Positions 1 to 6,011 of a DNA stretch of 7,951 nt are shown in pieces. The first letter of the stretch is position 1. Each line of letters begins with the position of its first letter. The stretch comes from Micrococcales bacterium (GTDB lineage: Bacteria > Actinomycetota > Actinomycetes > S36-B12 > UBA10799). The translations under genes and the position numbers were made by a program. The stretch is taken from contig JAHEXM010000064.1 of assembly GCA_023252115.1 (NCBI GenBank), positions 1 to 7,951 on the forward strand, in the 5' to 3' direction. The notes under the pieces were generated by a model. It was not told the DNA's origin and searched no databases. It saw nothing but the letters and a program-made list of their open reading frames with translations.

Positions 1-540
1 GCAGGGGAGTCGTGCGAACGCATTGTTGCGTTACGCCGGGACCACGGCGGTGCCGTTACGTCATTTGCAATCGTTGAGGACTGGGTTGACGGTGTGATCC
101 CCGACGATGCGTTCACTTCTGTTCGGGTGGTCACCAATGTGAACGGGTTCGAATCGGATTTGCTGATCGAAATCGAGGGCATCAGCGTTCCCGTCTCGGC
201 ATGGCCCACATCAACAGCAGTGGCCGTTAGCGACAGTCAGTGGACGACGGCGTATTTGCCAATGCCGCAATTTGATGATGTTACTACTTCACACGGTGGC
301 GGCGGGCCATCAGCGCCCGTCCCCGGAACCGTTGTCTCTGTCGAAGTTGCCGAAGGTGATGCGGTAATTGAGGGGCAGACGCTGGTGGTTCTTGAAGCAA
401 TGAAGATGGAACATCGCATTGTTGCGCAGACTGATGGAGTGGTGACCGACGTAAAGGTCGCCAGCGGAGACAGCGTTGATGCACACCAAATCCTGGTCAT
501 TCTTGGCACGGACTCAGAATCAACCGAAGGATCTGAATGA
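1..540 (+). CDS. Acyl-CoA carboxylase alpha subunit, C-terminal part with biotin carrier domain (5' truncated by window)
   Basis: The reading frame is open from base 1 to the TGA at 538-540, giving 179 visible residues, so the true start and the ATP-grasp biotin carboxylase domain lie upstream. The GTG at 94 is internal. Residues of about 102-172 form a biotinyl (BCCP) domain: a SAPVPGTV entry strand, the biotinylation motif EAMKMEH with the acceptor lysine at visible residue 135, then a second beta half with the GVV and GDSV turns. The roughly 100 residues before it match the poorly conserved linker/BT region of 3-methylcrotonyl-, geranyl- and propionyl-CoA carboxylase alpha chains. In this family the subunit carboxylates biotin with ATP and bicarbonate and passes CO2 to a beta subunit, which is not visible here. 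Its stop overlaps the next start by 4 bp (ATGA), so it belongs to the same operon. Given the neighbours, an AtuF/LiuD-like role is likely; substrate specificity cannot be read from this part. Confidence 0.9.
   Translation, partial: AGESCERIVALRRDHGGAVTSFAIVEDWVDGVIPDDAFTSVRVVTNVNGFESDLLIEIEGISVPVSAWPTSTAVAVSDSQWTTAYLPMPQFDDVTTSHGGGGPSAPVPGTVVSVEVAEGDAVIEGQTLVVLEAMKMEHRIVAQTDGVVTDVKVASGDSVDAHQILVILGTDSESTEGSE
403..405 (+). other. Biotin attachment lysine codon of the carboxylase
   Basis: The AAG codon encodes the lysine in the AMKM tetrapeptide, the near-invariant target of biotin-protein ligase in biotin-dependent carboxylases. The flanking EAMKMEH context and the hydrophobic VVL just before it fit the tight beta-turn that presents this lysine. 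Its presence indicates that this carrier domain can be biotinylated rather than being a decayed copy. Confidence 0.9.
526..531 (+). promoter_or_regulatory. Ribosome-binding site for the AtuA-family gene
   Basis: GAAGGA lies 5 bases before the ATG at 537, inside the last codons of the carboxylase gene. Together with the ATGA overlap it supports the 537 start and translational coupling of the two genes. Confidence 0.6.
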
Positions 541-2570
541 GCAGCGACCTCAAGCGCCCAGTACGCATCGGCAACTGCAGCGGCTTCTTTGGTGACCGCC
601 TCGCGGCGGCCAAAGAGATGGTCGAAGGCGGCCCGATCGACGTGCTGTCAGGGGATTGGCTGGCCGAGCTCACCATGTTGATCTTGGCGCGCCAGCGAAT
701 GAAGCACGGCGAAGGCGCCGGGTGGGCGCGCACGTTTCTTGTCGAAATGGAACAGGTACTCGGCACTTGCTTGGAGCGTGGCATCAAAGTCGTGACGAAT
801 GCTGGTGGGCTCGATCCGGCAGGCGCTGCTGGCGCGCTTCGCGAGAAGGCAAACGAACTTGGTTTCGCCAACGTGCGTATCGCCTATGTCACCGGCGACG
901 ATCTGATGCCTCGACTTGATGAGCTCAACGCTGCGGGCGAGACCTTGGTGAACATAGATACCGGCGAGGATCTTGCGTCGTTGAACCTGAATCCGTTAAC
1001 GGCGAACGTGTATCTAGGTGCCCGCGGGATCACCGAGGCGCTCAATGCCGGTGCGGACGTGGTGATAACTGGCCGCGTGACTGATGCTGCTTTGGCGATT
1101 GGGCCTGCGGCTTGGTGGCACGGCTGGTCGTATGACGCAGCAAATGCTGGTGACCAAGACGCGCTTGATTCACTCGCGGGTGCGCTGGTTGCTGGACACG
1201 TCATTGAATGCGGTGCGCAGGCGACGGGCGGAAACTATTCATCGTTCCTCGACGTGCCCAATCTTGAACATCCTGGGTTTCCGATAGCGGAAATCGCAGG
1301 TGACGGAACGAGCGTGATAACCAAACATGACGACACCGGCGGGATGGTCACCGTCGGAACTGTCACCGCGCAGCTCCTTTATGAACTTGGTGGCCCGGAA
1401 TATCTGAACCCCGATGTCAGCGCGCGATTCGACACCATTCAACTCGATCAAGTCGGTTGCAATCGTGTTCGCATTTCGAATGTGGCCGGCGTCGTTGCAC
1501 CGGATCGCCTCAAGGTCGCAATCAATACGCTCGGTGGATTCCGAAACGTCATGTCGCTGGTCATCACCGGTGTCGATGTTGACGCGAAAGCCGAATTGGC
1601 CGTGCGAACCATCACTGGGTTGTCGTTGGCTGAGTGTGAAGCCGACGACCGTGATCCACGAGACCTCGGCGCGCGGTCGAAACTTGCCGTCAACGAGTTG
1701 GAAATTCAGCTCTTGCGGACGGGGACACCCAACCCGGCGACGCTCGCCGATTCGCAATCGACGCTGCGCATCATTGCGAAGGATTCGGATGCAAAGAAGG
1801 TCGGACGGCCACTGACGAGCGGCATCATTGAAAGTGCCTTGTCGTCCTATCCCGGCATGTTTGCTACTGCGCCGCCTGGAGAGGGAATTCCGTACGGCAT
1901 CTATTGGCCAGCCACGATCGCAGCCGACAAAGTCCAGCAAACGGTCACTCTCGATGGCGAAGTCATCGGCACCTACTCGGGTGGTGGCTCCTCCCCTTCG
2001 CAAGGTGGAACATCGGGTGGCGATAGTGGACGGAAAGTTCCACCTTCGGCAGCGCCGGGCGTTCGGGGTGGTTTCGAAGAACTACCGGGTGTCCGAAAAA
2101 CGCTCGCAACTCTGGTTGACGCACGGTCGGGCGACAAAGGCGGGTCGGCGAATGTTGGGCTCTGGGTGCGCAGTCCGATCGAAGACGACGCAGTTGCTTT
2201 GGCTCAGGGTGAAGAAGGAGCAGAGATTGCTGGCAGCGGCGATATCGACATCGAGGCAGTGTGGCAAGCGGACGAGCCGCTAGTAGCGAGCCCGGAAGCC
2301 GAAGAAGACACCGCCGGCCGGTACACATGGTTTGAGCGATGGCTGACTGCCGATCGGTTTCACGAATTGCTCCCCGAAGCCGACGGGCTTGATGTTGAGG
2401 TCTACCGATTGCCAAACTTGCGCGCCGTCAATGTCGTAGTCAAAGGCTTGCTTGGCCGCGGTGTAGCCGAATCAAACCGCCTTGACCCGCAAGCGAAGGG
2501 ACTCGGCGAGCAAATCCGAGCGCGTGTGGTGGACATGCCCGGTGACTTGATCGACGGGTCTCGATCATGA
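537..2570 (+). CDS. atuA: Acyclic terpene utilization AtuA-family protein (two domains)
   Basis: A 677-residue protein of the AtuA (formerly DUF1446) family. The N-terminal domain (about residues 8-470) opens with RIGNCSGFFGDR, followed by EGGPIDVLSGDWLAELTM, VTNAGGLDPAG, GRVTDAALAIGP and ECGAQATGGNYSSF, all characteristic of the family. After a Gly/Ser-rich linker (about 480-515) comes a smaller AtuA-like C-terminal domain with DARSGDKGGSANVGLW (528-543), LPNLRAVNVVVKGLLG and NRLDPQAKGLGEQIR. In Pseudomonas, atuA belongs to the citronellol/geraniol gene cluster; to my knowledge its exact biochemical step is not settled, so none is assigned. No signal peptide or membrane segment is seen, so it is probably cytoplasmic. 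Its ATG overlaps the carboxylase stop and its TGA overlaps the TetR start, each by 4 bp. The symbol rests on family membership and gene context; strict orthology to Pseudomonas AtuA is not shown. Confidence 0.9.
   Translation: MSSDLKRPVRIGNCSGFFGDRLAAAKEMVEGGPIDVLSGDWLAELTMLILARQRMKHGEGAGWARTFLVEMEQVLGTCLERGIKVVTNAGGLDPAGAAGALREKANELGFANVRIAYVTGDDLMPRLDELNAAGETLVNIDTGEDLASLNLNPLTANVYLGARGITEALNAGADVVITGRVTDAALAIGPAAWWHGWSYDAANAGDQDALDSLAGALVAGHVIECGAQATGGNYSSFLDVPNLEHPGFPIAEIAGDGTSVITKHDDTGGMVTVGTVTAQLLYELGGPEYLNPDVSARFDTIQLDQVGCNRVRISNVAGVVAPDRLKVAINTLGGFRNVMSLVITGVDVDAKAELAVRTITGLSLAECEADDRDPRDLGARSKLAVNELEIQLLRTGTPNPATLADSQSTLRIIAKDSDAKKVGRPLTSGIIESALSSYPGMFATAPPGEGIPYGIYWPATIAADKVQQTVTLDGEVIGTYSGGGSSPSQGGTSGGDSGRKVPPSAAPGVRGGFEELPGVRKTLATLVDARSGDKGGSANVGLWVRSPIEDDAVALAQGEEGAEIAGSGDIDIEAVWQADEPLVASPEAEEDTAGRYTWFERWLTADRFHELLPEADGLDVEVYRLPNLRAVNVVVKGLLGRGVAESNRLDPQAKGLGEQIRARVVDMPGDLIDGSRS
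2002..2046. repeat. Perfect 10-bp inverted repeat inside the AtuA linker
   Basis: AAGGTGGAAC at 2002-2011 is the exact reverse complement of GTTCCACCTT at 2037-2046, with a 25-base loop. It lies wholly within the codons of the Gly/Ser-rich inter-domain linker. In mRNA it could form a moderately stable hairpin between the two domain-coding regions. There is no T-run after it, so it is not a normal intrinsic terminator. By rough estimate, a match this long with a short loop is expected about 0.3 times in a window of this size, so chance is a fair alternative. Confidence 0.55.
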
Positions 2571-3199
2571 CTGCCGTTGCATCGCTTAACGAGCGAGACC
2601 CGCTAACTGATCGCGGACGACGGACACGCGAGTCGCTCCTGATTGCGGCCCGCAAAGTATTCGAGGAGCGCGGCTACTCGGACACCCGGATGAGCGACAT
2701 CGCCGATTCAGCCGGTGTCGCTCACGGCACGGTGTACACGTACTTCGAAGATAAAGACGCGATCTTTCAAGCCGTACTCGATGAGTTTGTCGCAGAGATT
2801 GGTGATGCGTGGCGCGTCGGTGTTGAGGATGCCGATCCGATTACGCGCATCTCGGAAGCAAATCGCAGATTCCTTGACGGCTTCATTTCGCACGCACGAA
2901 TGTTTGAAGTCATTGACCAAGCCGGTACCAGCACACCGTCATATCGCGAAGAGCTACTAGAAGTTCGGCAAGGCTATGTCGAACGCGCTGTCGCCGGCAT
3001 CCGTCGACTTCAACGTGAAGGCCTGGTCGACAGGAAACTAGATCCGTACTTGGCCGGCTCGGCCTTGTGCGCGATGGTCGAAGGATTTGGACGGCAATGG
3101 ATTGCACGTAGCGAAACTCACGACCTCAATACCGTCACCACCACATTGACTCGGCTCTGGGCACAAGCCCTCGGCCTCCAAGCCAGAGTTGGAAACTAG
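2567..3199 (+). CDS. TetR/AcrR-family transcriptional regulator
   Basis: A 210-residue protein, the usual TetR length. The N-terminal DNA-binding domain spans about residues 18-68: RTRESLLIAARKVFEERGY (helix 1), then DTRMSDIADSAGVAHGTVYTYF (helix-turn-helix ending in the typical T-V-Y-x-Y-F recognition helix), then DKDAIFQAVLDEF. The rest is mostly helical and variable, as expected for a ligand-binding and dimer domain. The ATG overlaps the AtuA-family stop (ATGA, 2567-2570), and the ACAD gene starts 9 bases after its stop, so it is transcribed inside the catabolic operon. Known regulators of Liu/Atu-type pathways include TetR-type proteins, so control of this operon by an acyl-CoA intermediate is a reasonable inference. 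No operator is visible because the operon promoter is outside the window. Ligand unknown. Confidence 0.92.
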   Translation: MTAVASLNERDPLTDRGRRTRESLLIAARKVFEERGYSDTRMSDIADSAGVAHGTVYTYFEDKDAIFQAVLDEFVAEIGDAWRVGVEDADPITRISEANRRFLDGFISHARMFEVIDQAGTSTPSYREELLEVRQGYVERAVAGIRRLQREGLVDRKLDPYLAGSALCAMVEGFGRQWIARSETHDLNTVTTTLTRLWAQALGLQARVGN

Positions 3200-3203
3200 G
3201 AGG
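3198..3203 (+). promoter_or_regulatory. Strong ribosome-binding site for the acyl-CoA dehydrogenase
   Basis: AGGAGG, a full match to the Shine-Dalgarno consensus, begins on the last two bases of the TetR stop codon (TAG at 3197-3199) and ends 5 bases before the ATG at 3209. It fixes the start of the dehydrogenase and suggests this enzyme is translated more strongly than the coupled regulator before it. Confidence 0.85.
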
Positions 3204-3208
3204 ACCAC

Positions 3209-4357
3209 ATGCGATTCACTGAAGAGCACGAACAGTTCCGCAAGGTCATGCGGTCGTTTATCGAGACTGAGATCAATCCGAACGTCGATGAGTGGGAAGA
3301 GGCGAAGATCTTTCCTGCGCACGAACTGTTTCCCAAGCTCGGAGCGATCGGGGCGTTTGGTCTGGAATATGACCCGGAGTACGGCGGTCAGGGTGCGGAT
3401 CACACCTACACGCTCATTCTTGGCGAGGAACTCGGCCGGTGTGATTGCGCTGGCGTTCCCATGGCGATTGCCGTGCAGGCCGCGATGGCAACTCCTGCAC
3501 TCGCCCGTTACGGCTCCCCCGAGCTCAAGAAGAAGTACCTCGAACCGGCCTTGAAGGGCGAGATGGTGACTTCAGTTGCCGTCAGCGAACCCGATGCCGG
3601 ATCAGATGTTGCCGCAATTCGAACGCGTGCTGTGCGTGATGGCGATGACTGGGTAATCAACGGTCGCAAAATGTGGATCACCTCCGGAACGCAATCCGAC
3701 TGGCTATGCCTGTTGGTCCGCACGTCCGACGAAGGCGGATGTGCCGGAATGTCGATGGTGATTGTGCCGACGGATACGCCCGGATTTTCGGTCGGTCGCG
3801 CGATTGCCAAGATGGGTAACCACTCGTCGGACACGGCCGAGTTGATCTTTGATGATGTGCGCGTTCCGGTGTCAAATACCGTTGGCGAAATCGGCCGCGG
3901 ATTTCAGCAGCAGATGGCTCAGTTCCAAGACGAGCGACTCATCGCGGTGTACATGGTCGTCGGTTCGATGACGAGGGCGATCGATCGCACCAAGGAGTAC
4001 CTACAACAACGCGACGCTTTCGGTAAGCCGCTGCTGGCCAACCAATACATTCAATTCAAGCTGGCCGAACTGATTGCCGAGATCGACTTGCTTCGCGAAT
4101 ATGCGCGCACGGCAGCAGAGCGGTATGCGGCAGGTGAGGATGTATCGCGGATGGCCACTATTGCGAAGCTCAAAGCCGGACGTTTGCAGCGCGATGTGGC
4201 GGACACCTGCGTTCAGTTCCATGGCGGAATGGGGTACGCCGAAGAGAACTGGCCTGCGCGATACTTCCGCGATTCACGCCTGACATCTATCGGTGGTGGC
4301 GCCGACGAGGTCATGCTTCGCGTACTAGCGCTCATGGAAGGTATGGGAAAAAAGTGA
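3209..4357 (+). CDS. Acyl-CoA dehydrogenase
   Basis: A 382-residue FAD-dependent acyl-CoA dehydrogenase of normal family length. The N-terminal helical domain begins FTEEHEQFRKVMRSFIE. The middle beta domain carries SVAVSEPDAGSDVAAI (122-137) and WVINGRKMWITSG (148-160), the two signature segments around the flavin. The C-terminal helical domain has QRDAFGKPL, VQFHGGMGYAEE and the terminal IGGGADEVM. Where MCAD-type enzymes have Glu in YEGT, this protein has Gly (GGGA, about 362-365). Glu242 in the QDERL segment matches the helix-G catalytic base of isovaleryl-CoA and long-chain acyl-CoA dehydrogenases. It would introduce the 2,3 double bond that precedes carboxylation by the biotin enzyme upstream. 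Operon position fits an AtuD-like (citronellyl-CoA) or LiuA-like (isovaleryl-CoA) enzyme; the substrate is inferred only. The start is fixed by AGGAGG. Confidence 0.92.
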   Translation: MRFTEEHEQFRKVMRSFIETEINPNVDEWEEAKIFPAHELFPKLGAIGAFGLEYDPEYGGQGADHTYTLILGEELGRCDCAGVPMAIAVQAAMATPALARYGSPELKKKYLEPALKGEMVTSVAVSEPDAGSDVAAIRTRAVRDGDDWVINGRKMWITSGTQSDWLCLLVRTSDEGGCAGMSMVIVPTDTPGFSVGRAIAKMGNHSSDTAELIFDDVRVPVSNTVGEIGRGFQQQMAQFQDERLIAVYMVVGSMTRAIDRTKEYLQQRDAFGKPLLANQYIQFKLAELIAEIDLLREYARTAAERYAAGEDVSRMATIAKLKAGRLQRDVADTCVQFHGGMGYAEENWPARYFRDSRLTSIGGGADEVMLRVLALMEGMGKK

Positions 4358-5163
4358 CCGACCAAGCAGCAACAGAAGACGGCGTGAATCCACCCGTTGT
4401 GTACGAAGTGGAGAACGGTATTGCAACTCTGACATTGAATCGGCCGGATGAGCGCAACGTAATGAACGTCGAAACAATGCAGGCCTTGCATCGTGGCCTA
4501 CTTCAGGCAAGGTCGGACGACAATGTGCGGGTGGTGGTGATCACCGGAAGCGGTAATACCTTCTGTGCCGGTGCCGATCTCAAGGGTGCGAGCACGTCAT
4601 CGGCCGATGGGGAACAGTGGTCTGGACCGAAAGCCATCGTCCACGTTCTTGAAGCGATTCTCGAATGCCCCAAGCCCACGGTTGCGCGAGTGCAAGGGCA
4701 TGTTGCCGGCGGCGGCAATGGGCTGATCGCGGCATGCGATTTGTCAGTAGCGGTCGATACTGCCCGGTTTGCGTTTTCCGAAGTTCGCCTAGGTCTTGCA
4801 CCGGCGGTTATTTCGGTGGTCTGCCTGGCAAGAATGAATGTCGCCGATGGTTATGAGCTATTTCTGACGGGCGAACGAGTATCGGCTCAGCGCATGAAAG
4901 AAGCCGGGATGCTCAACTACGTTGTTGCCGCAGATGGACTTGACGGTGCAGTGACTGGTCTGACTGACCAGTTGCGCCTCGGTGGCCCGCAAGCACTCGC
5001 TGCAACGAGGGAATTGCTTCGAAACGTTCGCACTTTGTCACGCAGTGACGCATTTGAGTGGACCAGTGACATGTCGACAAGGCTGTTCGGATCGGCCGAG
5101 GCGGCCGCCGGAATGAATGCCTTCTTGAACAAACAATCACCGCCGTGGGTTGCCAGCTCGTAA
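4354..5163 (+). CDS. Enoyl-CoA hydratase/isomerase (crotonase) family protein, LiuC/AtuE-like
   Basis: A 269-residue crotonase-fold protein starting at GTG, which overlaps the dehydrogenase stop by 4 bp (GTGA). IATLTLNRPDERNVMN is the typical first strand; GNTFCAGADLKG (about 67-78) gives the first oxyanion-hole segment and VAGGGNGLIAACD (117-129) the second. Of the two catalytic glutamates of classical enoyl-CoA hydratase, the first position is Gly123 (GGGNG), while the second is kept as Glu143 in FSEVRLGL. The following APAVIS and the retained Glu resemble methylglutaconyl-CoA hydratase-type members recalled from the LiuC group. The likely task is hydration of the carboxylated glutaconyl-CoA product (3-methylglutaconyl-CoA or isohexenylglutaconyl-CoA). 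It is the last gene of the coupled operon seen here; general enoyl-CoA hydratase or isomerase activity remains possible. Confidence 0.88.
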   Translation: MTDQAATEDGVNPPVVYEVENGIATLTLNRPDERNVMNVETMQALHRGLLQARSDDNVRVVVITGSGNTFCAGADLKGASTSSADGEQWSGPKAIVHVLEAILECPKPTVARVQGHVAGGGNGLIAACDLSVAVDTARFAFSEVRLGLAPAVISVVCLARMNVADGYELFLTGERVSAQRMKEAGMLNYVVAADGLDGAVTGLTDQLRLGGPQALAATRELLRNVRTLSRSDAFEWTSDMSTRLFGSAEAAAGMNAFLNKQSPPWVASS

Positions 5164-5230
5164 GCAAGCAGTAGCCCTCAAGGGGTGTTCATCGCGCGCA
5201 ATCGGCGGGAATTCGGGCACGCTTGCGAGC
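5164..5230. other. 67-bp spacer between the catabolic operon and the ROK kinase gene
   Basis: The spacer is too short for a further gene. It contains a weak CCCT/AGGG-type inverted match around 5175-5185 without a following T-run, so it is not a convincing terminator. No clear -35/-10 pair is visible. Read-through from the operon into the kinase gene is therefore possible but unproven. Confidence 0.5.
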
Positions 5231-6001
5231 ATGTCTGTGCCTGCGTCACGTCCTGGCGGGGTATTTACCCTCGGCATCGACTGCGGTGGCTCGGGAATCA
5301 AAGGTTCGGTTTTAGATGACGAAGGCGAAATGGTCGCCGAGCGCGTGCGCATTCCCACGCCTTACCCGCTGCCTCCTGAACGATTCGTTTCGGTAATTCA
5401 ACGTCTGGCGGCGAAGATGCCGCATTACGACCGCGTGACAATCGGAATGCCTGGAATGATTCGCAACGGGCGAGTTGTCGTGACTCCTCACTATCCGACG
5501 AAGAACGGTCCGTATACCGAAAAGGATCCGGGACTTGTCGAAGCGTGGCGTGACTGGGATGCACAGTCCGTGTTGGGTGCTGCGCTTGGTCGTCCGATTC
5601 GAGTGCTGAACGACGCCGAAGTTCAAGGGGCGGCGGTCATCCAGCGCGAGGGACTTGAAGTGATGTTCACTCTGGGCACCGGTCTTGGTTGTGCCGTGTA
5701 CAACGATGGCGCACTGGCACCGCACCTCGAAATCTCACATGCGCCCGTTCGCAAGAACGCGACTTACGACACCTGGATCGGTATCAACCAACTCAAAGAG
5801 TTGGGCGCGCGCAAGTGGAGCCAGCGGATGCTGAAAGTGATCGAAGGTCTGCGACCAGTCTTCTGCTGGGACCATTGCTACATCGGCGGCGGAAATGCGC
5901 GCCGACTCAATGTGTACCTCGGCGAAGACGTGACGATTGTGCCCAACGTCGCGGGAATCATTGGTGGCGTGCGTGCGTGGGATCTCGAAATCGGCGAGTA
6001 G
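5231..6001 (+). CDS. ROK-family sugar kinase, polyphosphate/ATP glucokinase-like
   Basis: A 256-residue protein counted from the ATG at 5231. LGIDCGGSGIKGSVLD (14-29) is the phosphate-binding loop of the ROK/hexokinase fold; LNDAE (126-130) carries the catalytic Asp128; FTLGTGLGCAVY (146-157) is the second nucleotide or phosphate segment; LEISH (166-170) matches the ROK E-x-x-H sugar-binding region; YIGGGNARRLN (217-227) is the adenosine-side loop. It lacks a helix-turn-helix domain, so it is a kinase rather than a ROK repressor, and it lacks the CXCGXXGCXE zinc motif, as do polyphosphate glucokinases. Glucose is the most likely substrate; ATP versus polyphosphate as donor cannot be decided. 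The frame is open from a TTG at 5150, but that start would overlap the preceding gene and adds residues unlike the family. The ribosome-binding site before 5231 is weak. Its stop is 10 bp from the stop of the convergent gene. Confidence 0.85.
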   Translation: MSVPASRPGGVFTLGIDCGGSGIKGSVLDDEGEMVAERVRIPTPYPLPPERFVSVIQRLAAKMPHYDRVTIGMPGMIRNGRVVVTPHYPTKNGPYTEKDPGLVEAWRDWDAQSVLGAALGRPIRVLNDAEVQGAAVIQREGLEVMFTLGTGLGCAVYNDGALAPHLEISHAPVRKNATYDTWIGINQLKELGARKWSQRMLKVIEGLRPVFCWDHCYIGGGNARRLNVYLGEDVTIVPNVAGIIGGVRAWDLEIGE

Positions 6002-6011
6002 GTCGGTGCCG

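Noticed and set aside
94..540. GTG at 94 as the start of a small 148-residue biotin protein
   Set aside because: The same frame is open back to base 1 and codes for carboxylase-like sequence with no stop, so the GTG is an internal valine codon and the gene is cut by the window.
1239..2003. 254-residue minus-strand open frame antisense to the AtuA-family gene
   Set aside because: It lies wholly inside a well-conserved gene, its translation is Arg-rich and matches no family known to me, and it is best explained as a shadow of the coding strand.
1828..2283. Possible frameshift in the AtuA linker, because another plus frame is open across it
   Set aside because: The main frame continues unbroken from the N-terminal domain through the linker into a recognisable C-terminal domain, and the alternative frame has no family-like sequence.
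1963..2415. 150-residue minus-strand open frame over the AtuA linker and C-terminal domain
   Set aside because: It has a shadow-like composition rich in Arg, Leu and Pro, and the plus-strand frame there carries clear AtuA C-terminal motifs.
3038..3403. 121-residue minus-strand open frame spanning the TetR-dehydrogenase junction
   Set aside because: It is antisense to two strongly supported genes and to a consensus ribosome-binding site, and its translation has no recognisable motif.
5171..5190. CCCT/AGGG match after the crotonase gene as an intrinsic terminator
   Set aside because: The stem is only 4 bp with a tiny loop and there is no T-run.
5150..5230. TTG at 5150 as the kinase start, overlapping the crotonase gene
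   Set aside because: The extra 27 residues show no family similarity, and the ATG at 5231 places the phosphate loop at a normal distance from the N-terminus.
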